Assembly (NCBI GenBank): GCA_021790515.1
Contig: JAJYHV010000026.1
Span: 61,167 to 125,166, forward strand
From: Pseudomonadota bacterium
Lineage (GTDB): Bacteria > Pseudomonadota > Gammaproteobacteria > Burkholderiales > Sulfuriferulaceae
Reading direction: 5' to 3'
Length of the DNA: 64,000 bases
Below the pieces are notes generated by a model. That model was not told where the DNA came from. It made no database searches and was given only the letters and a program-made list of their open reading frames with translations. The first letter of the stretch is position 1, and every line of letters starts with the position of its first letter. Below, in pieces: positions 21,123 through 30,781 of this stretch. Made by a program: the position numbers and the translations under genes.

Positions 21123-21494
21123 ATGCAGGAATCGCCGTTCAAGGGCAAAAAAGGCTTACAGCGGGTCTGGAACGCATTGTTATATTCGCTGGATGGCTTG
21201 CGTGCGGCACTGCGGTATGAAGATGCGTTTCGGCAAGAAACATTGCTTGCCATTGCCATGGTGCCGTTGGCGCTGTATTTGCGTCATGCCCCGGTTGAAC
21301 GCGCGTTGATGATTGCTTCCGTCCTGTTGGTGTTGGTGGTTGAATTGCTTAATTCAGCCGTGGAAGCCGCCGTCGATCGCATTTCATTTGAACACCATCA
21401 CCTGATCAAGCGCGCCAAAGACATGGGCAGCGCTGCCGTATTGATTGCCTTGTTGAATGTGCTGGCGGTGTGGGGAGTGATTTTGCTGTGTTGA
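21123..21494 (+). CDS. dgkA: Diacylglycerol kinase
   Basis: ALRYEDAFRQE, VVELLNSAVEAAVDRIS. Confidence 0.93.
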   Translation: MQESPFKGKKGLQRVWNALLYSLDGLRAALRYEDAFRQETLLAIAMVPLALYLRHAPVERALMIASVLLVLVVELLNSAVEAAVDRISFEHHHLIKRAKDMGSAAVLIALLNVLAVWGVILLC

Positions 21495-21529
21495 CCTGTC
21501 TTTCCCTTGCAAGCGAAAGACAGGTTTTT
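21494..21529 (+). terminator. Rho-independent terminator after dgkA
   Basis: acctgtctttc-ccttgcaagc-gaaagacaggt followed by ttttt. Confidence 0.85.
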
Positions 21530-21538
21530 CAGATCAAA

Positions 21539-22348
21539 TTACGCGATTGTTTTGTTGCGAGGCTGCTGGGGTTGACGCAAATACAGAAAAACAATGCCCA
21601 AAGCCGAAAGCATCAACCAGTCTGATGGCGGCAAAGGCGTGGCGGCAGGCGACCCGACGAATGTAACGTCCATGGAAACGAGACTGAACGGGGCGCCATC
21701 CATTGGATTCGCCGTGCCACAGAATGCGCCCGTGAATGGGCAGGTGACATTTTCGCCAATGACAAGATTCCCGTTTTCATCAAATATGGAGGTTGTTCCG
21801 TCCGGATTGTCGACGTAAGCGTTATTCAGGGGTCCTGTAAAAAGTCCAAACGGAGTATCTGTCAGCAATACGGAAGTTGTCGGGCTGGTAGCGCCTGGCG
21901 GAGCGGTTATTGTCTGGTATGCATATGGAGCAGGAGTGCCGCCTACACCTTGGAGATAGGTATTGAAGCTGGGGCCGTTACCTCCTTCTGAAATCGTGAC
22001 TACGCTGCCCAGTGGGGAATAAGACGAAGATAAATCAAGGGTGATGCTGTTGAGGATGAATGGCGTTGCACTGGTAATGGTGCCTTGATTTCCTTCGGGG
22101 GCGATCTGACCAAGCCATACGGCGGGCGTGCCTGTAGCTTCGGCGAATGTCGCTCCGGGATCCCATCCGGAGTAGTCAATGCCGTAACCAGTAGCAAGCG
22201 GTAGCCCGTTTGACGGTGTGAAGTCGTTCAAACTGAAGCCATCGATGCTGGAACCGGAATATCCCGCAAAGGAAATGTTTTGGGCGAGTGATGTGTGCGA
22301 TATGGCGACGAGGGCTGTTGCCAGAAAAAAATTGGATATCTTCATCAA
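21539..22348 (-). CDS. Secreted protein with PEP-CTERM-like C-terminal sorting segment
   Basis: Signal peptide; C-terminus ATPLPPSDWLMLSALGIVFLYLRQPQQPRNK (PxP-W-hydrophobic-basic). Confidence 0.65.
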   Translation of the reverse strand: MMKISNFFLATALVAISHTSLAQNISFAGYSGSSIDGFSLNDFTPSNGLPLATGYGIDYSGWDPGATFAEATGTPAVWLGQIAPEGNQGTITSATPFILNSITLDLSSSYSPLGSVVTISEGGNGPSFNTYLQGVGGTPAPYAYQTITAPPGATSPTTSVLLTDTPFGLFTGPLNNAYVDNPDGTTSIFDENGNLVIGENVTCPFTGAFCGTANPMDGAPFSLVSMDVTFVGSPAATPLPPSDWLMLSALGIVFLYLRQPQQPRNKTIA

Positions 22349-22360
22349 TAAATCCTTTTG

Positions 22361-22384
22361 AATGATTTGAATTAAATGATTTGA
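22361..22384. repeat. Short tandem duplication, aatgatttga with 14-bp period
   Basis: aatgatttgaattaaatgatttga, upstream of the PEP-CTERM-like gene. Confidence 0.85.
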
Positions 22385-22846
22385 ACGATGGGTGTCGGCA
22401 AGCGCAATTGTTTATAGTGCGTTGCGTTTGCCAAATAATGCTAATATAAATAATGTATTTTTTCCACTACCCGTTCGGGTGACGGGTGCGAAAATCGTGT
22501 CAGCCAATCGATGGCGGTAGCGGCGCACGCGTTGGTGATTGCCCCGGTATGCCGGCGGTTGAGCCGTTTTATTCGTCTGCGGCAGTTACCGTTGATTACA
22601 CTTTGTTTGAATGTCGTCGCATTGACCAAAATATGGCAAAGGTATGGGTGGTTTTGTCGAATTGTTTATTTTTTTATTATTAATGAATAGTGTCTTGCGC
22701 CGTATTGGTGCGCGAACGAGATGGATTTTTTGAGACGCGTTGCAAGCGCTGCATGTCCGCATGTTTGTCGCTTTGTGGATTATTCAGGTTTTCCGGCTCG
22801 CTTTTCAGCGGTTGGTCTGCGCACTGTTTTCATCGGTTTAAAGTGG

Positions 22847-22874
22847 TTGACATTGTGACAGTCTGTGCTAGAAT
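22847..22874 (+). promoter_or_regulatory. Sigma70-like promoter TTGACA-N16-TAGAAT
   Basis: ttgacattgtgacagtctgtgctagaat; 289 nt upstream of tRNA-Gly. Confidence 0.7.
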
Positions 22875-22971
22875 GCAAAGCCTCGTTGGTTGAGTGGTTT
22901 GTTGGTCGGGTGGTTGAGCAGGTTTGCGCTTGGCTTCCATGCTGAAAAATCAGTCGGGATGGTGAAATTTC

Positions 22972-23010
22972 AACGGTTGAAGCGAACGGTTGAAGCGAAC
23001 GGTTGAAGCG
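22972..23010. repeat. Perfect tandem repeat, 13 bp x3 (aacggttgaagcg)
   Basis: Read directly. Confidence 0.97.
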
Positions 23011-23162
23011 GTTGATGTGTCAACTGCTGATATTTAACCTGATGACTCTAGATAATTTGTTGCTGGAGATTCGTTACCGGAAAAGCATTGTCGGGATATT
23101 AAACTCTCGGCAAGAGAATTGGGTGATGATGTCTGGCAGGCAAGGTTTTTGTTGCAAAGCGT

Positions 23163-23238
23163 GCGGGAATAGCTCAGCTGGTAGAGCGATACCTTGCCAA
23201 GGTATAGGTCGCGAGTTCGAACCTCGTTTCCCGCTCCA
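23163..23238 (+). tRNA. tRNA-Gly (GCC)
   Basis: Cloverleaf gcgggaa...cttGCCaag...gttcgaa...ttcccgc t CCA. Confidence 0.96.
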
Positions 23239-23303
23239 GTCGTTGGCTTTGCGAGCTGTGGCAAGTATGTTGTCCGGTTCTATGGTTCGCAGAGCGAAAA
23301 TGA

Positions 23304-23330
23304 GGGAAAGCGGTAGTGCTTTCCCTTTTT
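23304..23330 (+). terminator. Rho-independent terminator gggaaag-cggtagtg-ctttccc-ttttt
   Basis: Hairpin plus T-run, 66 nt after tRNA-Gly. Confidence 0.8.
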
Positions 23331-23370
23331 AGTTGTTGTGTGTGTCTGTGTGTGCCGCTTATATTGAGCC

Positions 23371-23500
23371 ATTGAAAAATGTCGCGAGCGTAGCCAGCAT
23401 GAGATGGAAGGGGATGAAAAATCGGCATTTACTACTTGTAAATGAAGATTTCAGCCGTTTCTCCAACGAAATGTTGGCAGGCACAATGGTTTTCAGCAGC
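23371..23500. repeat. Long imperfect stem-loop between tRNA-Gly and tRNA-Cys
   Basis: Apex catttac-tactt-gtaaatg; outer arms gccagcatgagatggaag / ctccaacgaaatgttggc are partly complementary. Confidence 0.5.
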
Positions 23501-23509
23501 CTAAGCAAG

Positions 23510-23583
23510 GGCGGGGTGGCAGAGTGGTTATGCAGCGGCCTGCAAAGCCGTGGACGCCGGTTCGATTCCGACCCCCGCCTCCA
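23510..23583 (+). tRNA. tRNA-Cys (GCA)
   Basis: ggcgggg...cctGCAaag...gttcgat...ccccgcc t CCA. Confidence 0.95.
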
Positions 23584-23585
23584 AT

Positions 23586-23674
23586 GCCCGGGTGGTGAAA
23601 TTGGTAGACACAAGGGACTTAAAATCCCTCGCTGAGAAATCGGCGTACCGGTTCGATTCCGGTTCCGGGCACCA
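23586..23674 (+). tRNA. tRNA-Leu (TAA)
   Basis: gcccggg...agggactTAAaatccct, long variable arm, gttcgattccggttccgggc a CCA. Confidence 0.95.
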
Positions 23675-23694
23675 ACTGGCAGATTGAAATGTAT

Positions 23695-23714
23695 GGGCGT
23701 TGCGCCCTTTTTTT
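23695..23714 (+). terminator. Terminator gggcg-ttg-cgccc-ttttttt after tRNA cluster
   Basis: Hairpin plus T-run. Confidence 0.75.
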
Positions 23715-23729
23715 GTTTGTGGGGTCTTG

Positions 23730-24158
23730 ATGACGCTGGAAGAAAAACTGGGCGCGACCCTGAATGGATTGGGATACGAGTTGGTGGATATGTCCCGGTC
23801 GTTGAAATCCGGTTTGTTGCGAATTTTTATCGACAAACCAGAAGGCATTACACTGGACGATTGCGAGCGAGTGAGTAATCACCTTGGCGATTGGTTGGCA
23901 GTAGAAAATGTGGCGTATGAACGGCTGGAAATTTCGTCGCCCGGGTTGGATAGACCCTTGAAGAGGCTGGCAGATTTTCAACGTTTTCTGGGACGTGACG
24001 TACAATTACGTTTGCGTATGGCGTTGTCCGGGCAGCGTCGCTTTCTGGGTAGACTGGTGTCTGCGGATGTGACCGGTGTCGTGGTGCAGATTGATGGCCA
24101 TGATGTCACGTTTGGCTTGGACAATATTGATCAGGCACGTTTGGTGCCGGATGTATGA
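23730..24158 (+). CDS. rimP: Ribosome maturation factor RimP
   Basis: LGYELVDMSRSLKSGLLRIFIDKPEGITLDDCERVSNHL; position before nusA. Confidence 0.95.
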   Translation: MTLEEKLGATLNGLGYELVDMSRSLKSGLLRIFIDKPEGITLDDCERVSNHLGDWLAVENVAYERLEISSPGLDRPLKRLADFQRFLGRDVQLRLRMALSGQRRFLGRLVSADVTGVVVQIDGHDVTFGLDNIDQARLVPDV

Positions 24159-24183
24159 TGCGTAGAACAAGGGGTTGTCGGAA

Positions 24184-25656
24184 ATGAGCCGCGAGATTTT
24201 GCTGTTGGCCGATGCGCTGGCCAGAGAAAAGAATGTCAACCGTGATGTGGTATTCGGGGTGCTGGAGCAGGCGTTGGCTTCTGCGACGAAAAAACAGCTC
24301 CGGGACGATATTGATGTGCGGGTGGAAATTGATCGCAACACCGGCGACTATCAGGCATGGCGATATTGGCAGATTGTTCCGGATGATGAACACGAATTTC
24401 CGGAAAGTCAGATTGCATGGACCGATGCGCAGGTTTCCCATCCGGGATTGGCATTGGGTGATACGGTGCGTGAGCCGCTGGAAGCCGTTGAATTCGGCCG
24501 GATTGGCGCGCAGGCAGCCAAACAGGTGATTTTGCAGCGTATCCGGGATGCGGAACGCGAGCAGATTCTGAATGATTTTCTGGAACGGGAAGAATATCTC
24601 GTGACTGGCACGATCAAACGTGTCGAACGAGGCAATGCCATTGTCGAGTTTGGTCGCGTGGAAGCGACATTGCCACGTGATCAAATGATTCCAAAAGAGA
24701 ATTTGCGTTCTGGCGATCGGGTGCGGGCGTATCTTCTGCGGGTTGACCGTAGTGCGCGCGGACCACAGATTGTGCTTTCACGTACGGTACCGGAGTTTAT
24801 TGCCAAACTGTTTGAACTGGAAGTGCCGGAAATCGAAGAAGGCCTGCTGGAAATTAAAGGCGCGGCACGTGATCCGGGCATTCGTGCCAAAATCGCGGTA
24901 AAATCAAACGATCCACGTCTTGACCCGATTGGCACGTGTGTTGGTATGCGTGGTTCGCGTGTGCAGGCGGTGACAGGTGAGCTGGCGGGTGAGCGGGTAG
25001 ATATCATTTTGTGGTCTGCAGATGCGGCGCAATTTGTGATCAATGCGTTGGCACCCGCCGAAGTGAGTAGTATCGTGGTTGATGAAGACCGGCACAGCAT
25101 GGATGTGGTGCTGGATGAAAACCAGCTGGCGCAGGCCATTGGTCGCAACGGGCAGAATGTGCGTTTGGCGTCCGAACTCACCGGATGGGAATTGAACATC
25201 ATGACGGTGGAAGAAGCACAGCGCAAAAATGAATCCGAGGCCACCACGTTACGCACGCTGTTTGTGGAAAAACTGGATGTCGATGAAGAAGTGGCGGATA
25301 TCCTGGTGCAGGAAGGCTTTGCCAGTATTGAAGAAGTGGCGTATGTACCGATTGGTGAAATGCTGGACATTGAAGGATTTGATGAAAGTCTGGTGAATGA
25401 GTTGCGCGCGAGAGCACGCGATGCGTTGCTGACTGACGCCATTGCCAGTGAAGAACAGGTCGAATCCAGCACGCGTGCACTGTCAGCGCTGGAGGGAATG
25501 GATGAAACCCTGTTGCAGCAATTGGCCGGACAAGGCATTCAGGATGCCGATGCACTGGCCGAGTTGGGGGTAGATGAATTGGTTGAAATGACCGGGGTAG
25601 CAGAAGAACGTGCGTCCAAATTGATTATGGCGGCACGGGCTCCCTGGTTTTCCTGA
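24184..25656 (+). CDS. nusA: Transcription termination/antitermination factor NusA
   Basis: NusA N-terminal domain, S1/KH ([31 protein letters not shown]), AR repeats. Confidence 0.97.
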   Translation: MSREILLLADALAREKNVNRDVVFGVLEQALASATKKQLRDDIDVRVEIDRNTGDYQAWRYWQIVPDDEHEFPESQIAWTDAQVSHPGLALGDTVREPLEAVEFGRIGAQAAKQVILQRIRDAEREQILNDFLEREEYLVTGTIKRVERGNAIVEFGRVEATLPRDQMIPKENLRSGDRVRAYLLRVDRSARGPQIVLSRTVPEFIAKLFELEVPEIEEGLLEIKGAARDPGIRAKIAVKSNDPRLDPIGTCVGMRGSRVQAVTGELAGERVDIILWSADAAQFVINALAPAEVSSIVVDEDRHSMDVVLDENQLAQAIGRNGQNVRLASELTGWELNIMTVEEAQRKNESEATTLRTLFVEKLDVDEEVADILVQEGFASIEEVAYVPIGEMLDIEGFDESLVNELRARARDALLTDAIASEEQVESSTRALSALEGMDETLLQQLAGQGIQDADALAELGVDELVEMTGVAEERASKLIMAARAPWFS

Positions 25657-25844
25657 TGGACAGCCATCAGGGTGATGTCCTGGCAACACGTCACGAACGC
25701 GGGCAGGGTAAGGGCGAAGAGATGGGCGAAACCGGTGTGTGTAACATGGCATGACGGTTTCCGGCGATCCGGGAAATTATCGGCAAGCGCAATTGTGTTG
25801 TGAAGGTTTTGGAGTGTAATAGACAAATAAATGGGTAGCTTGCC

Positions 25845-28739
25845 ATGAATGTAGAACAATTTGCCCAGGAATTGCGCCTGTCGACAGAGTTATTGCTGGA
25901 ACAGTTGCGCGCAGCAGGTGTCGTTAAATCGCTGGCGGGTGACGAAGTCACCGAGCAGGATAAGTCTCGTTTGCTGGATTATCTCAGCAAAAAGCATGGT
26001 GCGCGCGAAAGCAAGGGAAAAATAACGCTGACGCGCCGTGAGACGACAGAAATTCGCCGTGCCGACAATAACACCGGAAAGGCTCGCACCATACAGGTTG
26101 AAGTGCGTAAAAAACGGGTTTTGATCAAACGCGACGCAGTCACCGATGTGCCAGAACCTGAATCGGCTGTTGTATCCGGAATGGCGATGGCGCCAGAGGA
26201 CGATGTATATGACAATACTGCCACGACAGTAGATGAGCCTGTGGTAGAAATGGTTGCAGCACTTGTTGAATCGCGCGATGTGGTTGAACCGGTGGTAGAT
26301 GAACAGCGTGAATTGTCCGTGGAGGAAGAACCGGTTGCGGACGATGCCATGACCGGTCATGCCATTGTGGACAATGTGGCTGAGCAGGCTGAATCCGTTG
26401 TGGATGATGCAAAAGCTCCCGTTATCTTGTCAACAGAGGACAATGTGTCTGCCAAGCCGGAGGAAGTGGCGCCGGCGCGTCGCCGTGTGATGCGACCGGT
26501 GCTTGACGAGCAGGAATTGGCAAGGCGAGCGGAAGAAGAGCGCCGTCAATCAGTATTGCACGCGCGTCAGGCGGAAGAATTGCGTCTGAAACAGGAGCGC
26601 GAACAGCGGCGTAAACAGATATTGGAACAGCAGGCTCAAGTTGCCGTTGCTCCTGTTGCTGTGGCTGCCGAAAAGTCCGAAAAACCGGAAAAGTCGGAAA
26701 AATTAGCGGATAAAACTGACAAAACATTACACAAGCCAGCGCCAAAAACGAGTGCGCCTGCCGCGACGGACAAACCGGGTGACCGGAAAAATCGGGACAC
26801 GGGTGTCAAATCCAAGGATGGTGGTTGGGGTGATGCGCAGGCACGTAAACGTGGTGGCCTCAAGTCTCGTGGCGATGTGGGCGGTGGTGCAGATGCCTGG
26901 CGCAACCGTAAAGGTGGCGGTAAACATACGAATAAACATGATGCTGATTCAGCCAATAATGCTTTCAACATGCCAACAGAACCTGTGGTGCAGGAAATCT
27001 TGTTGCCAGAAACCATTACGGTTGCTGAATTGGCGCACAAAATGTCGGTCAAAGCGGCAGAGCTCATCAAGATACTGATGAAATTGGGTAGCATGGTCAC
27101 GATCAACCAGGTGCTGGATCAGGAAACTGCCATGATTGTGGTAGAAGAAATGGGGCATGTAGCCAAACCCGCACCGATAGATACCCCAGAAGCGTTTCTG
27201 GAAGAATCCGCGCAACATGAATTGGTGTTACAACATCGTGCGCCGGTCGTCACCGTCATGGGACACGTTGATCACGGAAAAACTTCTTTGCTGGATGCCA
27301 TTCGCCGTGCACGTGTTGCCAGTGGCGAAGCGGGAGGCATTACCCAGCATATTGGTGCGTATCATGTGGAAACCGATCATGGTATGGTAACTTTCCTGGA
27401 TACACCGGGCCATGAAGCGTTTACTGCCATGCGAGCCCGTGGCGCCAAAGTGACCGATATCGTGGTTCTGGTGGTGGCAGCTGACGATGGTGTCATGCCA
27501 CAAACCGTCGAAGCTATCCATCATGCCAAGGCTGCGAATGTACCATTGGTTGTCGCCGTCAACAAAATAGACAAGCCGGAAGCCAACCCGGAGCGTATTC
27601 GTCAGGAACTGGTCGCACAAGGTGTGGTACCGGAAGACTGGGGTGGTGATACCCAGTTTGTGGAAGTTTCCGCCAAGAAAAATCTGAACATCAATGGGCT
27701 GATTGAAGCTATTTTGTTGCAGGCGGAAGTGCTTGAACTCAAGGCTCCGGTGGATTCTTCAGCGCGGGGTGTGATTATCGAAGCGCGGTTGGACAAAGGA
27801 CGCGGGCCGGTGGCGACATTGTTGGTGCAATCCGGCACGCTCAAGCGTGGTGATGTGTTGCTGGTAGGATCGGTGTATGGCCGTGTTCGTGCCATGCTCG
27901 ACGAGGATGGCAAGACAGTGCAGCAGGCAGGCCCTGCCATTCCGGTCGAGATTCAGGGGTTGTCTGATGTGCCGCGCGCAGGTGAAGATGCGCTGGTGTT
28001 GCAGGATGAGCGCAAAGCGCGTGAAATCGCCTTGTTCCGGCAAGGGAAATTCCGTGATGTGCAGTTGGCCAAACGGCAAGCCGCCAAACTGGAAACGATG
28101 ATGGAACAGATGGGCGAGGGCGAAGTCAAGCGCTTGCCGTTGATTATCAAGGCGGACGTACAGGGTTCGGTGGAAGCGTTGGCAGTTGCGCTGCAAAAAG
28201 TGTCCACAGAAGAAGTGCGGGTGGAATTGCTGCACACGGCGGTGGGCGCCATTTCGGAATCGGATGTCAATCTTGCGATGGCCTCCAAGGCCGTCATCAT
28301 CGGTTTTAATGTGCGGGCAGATGCAACTGCGCGCAAGCTGGCCGAATCGCTGGATGTGGATATTCGTTACTACAACATCATTTACGAAGTGGTCGATTTG
28401 GTCAAGGCCGCATTGTCTGGCATGCTGACACCGGAATTGAAGGAAAATGTGACTGGCATGCTTGAGGTGCGGGAAGTGTATGTCATTTCCAAAATCGGTA
28501 CGGTGGCGGGTTGCCATGTACTCGATGGTGTCATCAAGCGCGGCGAGCGCATTCGGGTATTGCGCAACGGCGAATTGATACACGAAGGTGAAATGGATTC
28601 GCTCAAACGCTTCAAGGATGATGTCAAGGAAGTCAAATTTGGCTACGATTGCGGACTTTCGCTGAAAAATTTTGATGCGCTGGAAGTTGGCGATAAACTG
28701 GAAGCTTACGAAGTGGTACAAGTTGCGCGCAGTCTTTAA
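25845..28739 (+). CDS. infB: Translation initiation factor IF-2
   Basis: GTPase [45 protein letters not shown]. Confidence 0.98.
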   Translation: MNVEQFAQELRLSTELLLEQLRAAGVVKSLAGDEVTEQDKSRLLDYLSKKHGARESKGKITLTRRETTEIRRADNNTGKARTIQVEVRKKRVLIKRDAVTDVPEPESAVVSGMAMAPEDDVYDNTATTVDEPVVEMVAALVESRDVVEPVVDEQRELSVEEEPVADDAMTGHAIVDNVAEQAESVVDDAKAPVILSTEDNVSAKPEEVAPARRRVMRPVLDEQELARRAEEERRQSVLHARQAEELRLKQEREQRRKQILEQQAQVAVAPVAVAAEKSEKPEKSEKLADKTDKTLHKPAPKTSAPAATDKPGDRKNRDTGVKSKDGGWGDAQARKRGGLKSRGDVGGGADAWRNRKGGGKHTNKHDADSANNAFNMPTEPVVQEILLPETITVAELAHKMSVKAAELIKILMKLGSMVTINQVLDQETAMIVVEEMGHVAKPAPIDTPEAFLEESAQHELVLQHRAPVVTVMGHVDHGKTSLLDAIRRARVASGEAGGITQHIGAYHVETDHGMVTFLDTPGHEAFTAMRARGAKVTDIVVLVVAADDGVMPQTVEAIHHAKAANVPLVVAVNKIDKPEANPERIRQELVAQGVVPEDWGGDTQFVEVSAKKNLNINGLIEAILLQAEVLELKAPVDSSARGVIIEARLDKGRGPVATLLVQSGTLKRGDVLLVGSVYGRVRAMLDEDGKTVQQAGPAIPVEIQGLSDVPRAGEDALVLQDERKAREIALFRQGKFRDVQLAKRQAAKLETMMEQMGEGEVKRLPLIIKADVQGSVEALAVALQKVSTEEVRVELLHTAVGAISESDVNLAMASKAVIIGFNVRADATARKLAESLDVDIRYYNIIYEVVDLVKAALSGMLTPELKENVTGMLEVREVYVISKIGTVAGCHVLDGVIKRGERIRVLRNGELIHEGEMDSLKRFKDDVKEVKFGYDCGLSLKNFDALEVGDKLEAYEVVQVARSL

Positions 28740-28753
28740 AGGTGAGATGAATC

Positions 28754-29137
28754 ATGGCAAGAGACTTTCCCCGCTCACGTCGTGTCGCCGAACAGTTGCA
28801 ACGTGAACTGGCGGAGATTCTGCGCACAGAGCTCGACGATCCTCGCCTGCGTCTGGTGACGGTAACTGAAGTCCAGTTGACGCGCGATCTGGAATCCGCC
28901 AAGGTGTACTTTACGGTACTTGATCCCGAAGCGCACGCCTTGCAGGCGATGACCATACTCAATCGCGCGGCAGGATTTATCCGTTCACAGCTGGGGCCAC
29001 GCATGCGGCTGCGCTTGGTGCCACAGTTGAGTTTTGTGTATGACACCTCGGTAGCACGAGGTGCCTGGTTGTCGAGCTTGATTGATGAGGCTGTGTCGCA
29101 ATCGGCGACGCCTGCTGACGACGGGCATGGTGATTGA
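28754..29137 (+). CDS. rbfA: 30S ribosome-binding factor A
   Basis: RSRRVAEQLQRELAEILRTELDDPRL...; between infB and truB. Confidence 0.96.
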   Translation: MARDFPRSRRVAEQLQRELAEILRTELDDPRLRLVTVTEVQLTRDLESAKVYFTVLDPEAHALQAMTILNRAAGFIRSQLGPRMRLRLVPQLSFVYDTSVARGAWLSSLIDEAVSQSATPADDGHGD

Positions 29138-30047
29138 GCGTCCGCGACGTATCAAACGCGCTATTCATGGCGTTTTCCTGTTGGATAAACCACGTGGATT
29201 GAGCTCCAATCAAGCGCTCTTGCGCGTGCGCGCCCTGTTTCAGGCAGAAAAAGCCGGTCATACTGGTACGCTGGATCCGTTGGCTGATGGCCTGTTGCCA
29301 ATTTGTCTTGGCGAGGCCAGTAAATTTTCTTCCTGGCAACTTGAGGCAAATAAAACTTATCGCGCCAGTATTTGTCTGGGTATCCAGACGACGACCGGCG
29401 ATGCCGAAGGAGACGTGGTGCAGAGCAGGCCTGTGCCCGATTCGTTGGATATTGCCTCCGTCATCGAGCGTTTCCGGGGCGATATTACCCAGATTCCACC
29501 CATGTATTCAGCGCTGAAAGTGCAGGGGAAACCCTTATATGCTTACGCTCGCGAGGGAATTTCTTTACCACGCCAGCCACGGCGGATACAGATTAGCGCA
29601 TTGCGGATATTGGCGCATCAGCTCCCGCAACTGGATATCGAAGTCAGTTGTAGCGCCGGTACTTATATTCGGACGCTGGCGGAAGATATTGGTCATGCTT
29701 TGGGTTGTGGTGCGCATTTGACTGCTTTGACCCGTATTGCCAGTGGCGGCTTTGCACTGGATTCGGCGCTGTCACTGGACAGGTTGGAAGCAATGGAATT
29801 GGTAGCCCGTGAGGCATGTTTATTACCACCAGATGTGTTGGTGGCGCATCTACCGGCGTTATCGATGAGCCTGGATGAGGCAAAAGCGCTGAAATTCGGT
29901 CGACAGATTGTGCGACAGGATATTTCCCCTTTGAAGCCGGGTATTTGTCGGGTGTATGATGAAAACGGTTTTATGGGGTTGATTATGCTGGATGAAACCG
30001 GGTGTTTGAAGCCACAACGTCTGATGCGTACCGATGGGAAGGCATGA
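29127..30047 (+). CDS. truB: tRNA pseudouridine(55) synthase
   Basis: HGVFLLDKPRGLSSNQAL, AGHTGTLDPLADGLLPICLGEA. Confidence 0.96.
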   Translation: MVIERPRRIKRAIHGVFLLDKPRGLSSNQALLRVRALFQAEKAGHTGTLDPLADGLLPICLGEASKFSSWQLEANKTYRASICLGIQTTTGDAEGDVVQSRPVPDSLDIASVIERFRGDITQIPPMYSALKVQGKPLYAYAREGISLPRQPRRIQISALRILAHQLPQLDIEVSCSAGTYIRTLAEDIGHALGCGAHLTALTRIASGGFALDSALSLDRLEAMELVAREACLLPPDVLVAHLPALSMSLDEAKALKFGRQIVRQDISPLKPGICRVYDENGFMGLIMLDETGCLKPQRLMRTDGKA

Positions 30048-30053
30048 TTCAGG

Positions 30054-30611
30054 ATGATGAAATTTTGTAGTGAGTGCGGTGGGTCGGTCGTGCAAGGTGT
30101 GCCGGTTGGTGATAATCGACCTCGGGAGGTATGCGCAGTATGTCATACCGTGTTTTACCAGAACCCGAAACTTGTGGTAGGCACGCTGCCGGAATGGGAA
30201 GGCAAGATATTATTGTGTCGTCGGGCGATTGAACCGCAATATGGAAAGTGGACGTTGCCGGCCGGCTTCATGGAAAATCTGGAAACAGCGCCAGATGGCG
30301 CCATGCGAGAAACGCGTGAAGAAGCCGGTGCCGAGGTAGAAAACCTGCAATTGTTTACGTTGTGCAATCTGCCCCATATCAGCCAGGTTTATTTGATATT
30401 TCGTGCCCGCTTGCTGAATCTGGATATGGCGCCCGGCGAAGAAAGCCTGGAAGTCCGTCTGTTTGAGGAAGATGAGATTCCTTGGCATGACCTGGCGTTT
30501 CTGGCAATAGAATATACCTTGCATCGCTATTTTGAGGACGCGCGTCGCGGTGAGTTCGTTCTGCATATGGCCGATATTCCGCAGCGCAGTCGCCATGCCT
30601 CAGCCGATTGA
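30054..30611 (+). CDS. NUDIX hydrolase with N-terminal zinc ribbon
   Basis: MKFCSECGGSV...CAVCHTVFYQNPK; Nudix box GFMENLETAPDGAMRETREEAGAEV. Confidence 0.88.
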   Translation: MMKFCSECGGSVVQGVPVGDNRPREVCAVCHTVFYQNPKLVVGTLPEWEGKILLCRRAIEPQYGKWTLPAGFMENLETAPDGAMRETREEAGAEVENLQLFTLCNLPHISQVYLIFRARLLNLDMAPGEESLEVRLFEEDEIPWHDLAFLAIEYTLHRYFEDARRGEFVLHMADIPQRSRHASAD

Positions 30612-30702
30612 TTCGCCGATCGATACTAAAAAACGTCGTGTTGGCAAGCCTCGTTCCACTGAGCAAGTTTTGCTTATCCTGTTTCCTTGCTGGTTTAAAA
30701 CC

Positions 30703-30743
30703 CCGGCCTAAAGGCCGGAAACATTTACCGGCCTAAAGGCCGG
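30703..30743. repeat. Two copies of the perfect 16-bp palindrome-like hairpin CCGGCCTAAAGGCCGG (25-bp period)
   Basis: 30703-30718 and 30728-30743 identical. Confidence 0.95.
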
Positions 30744-30763
30744 TGACCTGATTGCTGACGGAA

Positions 30764-30781
30764 TGAATCAGCGCTTCCTTA
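30764..30781. repeat. Copy D: partial terminus of the interspersed repeat family (aatcagcgcttcctta)
   Basis: Matches the AATCAGCGCTTCCC terminus of the 32505-32841 element. Confidence 0.65.

Noticed and set aside
22395-22411. 17-bp exact match tcggcaagcgcaattgt also at 25780-25796
   Set aside because: A chance 17-bp match is plausible in a 64-kb window and flanks are unrelated
27759-28721. 320-aa minus-strand ORF antisense to infB
   Set aside because: Shadow ORF opposite infB; no recognisable family
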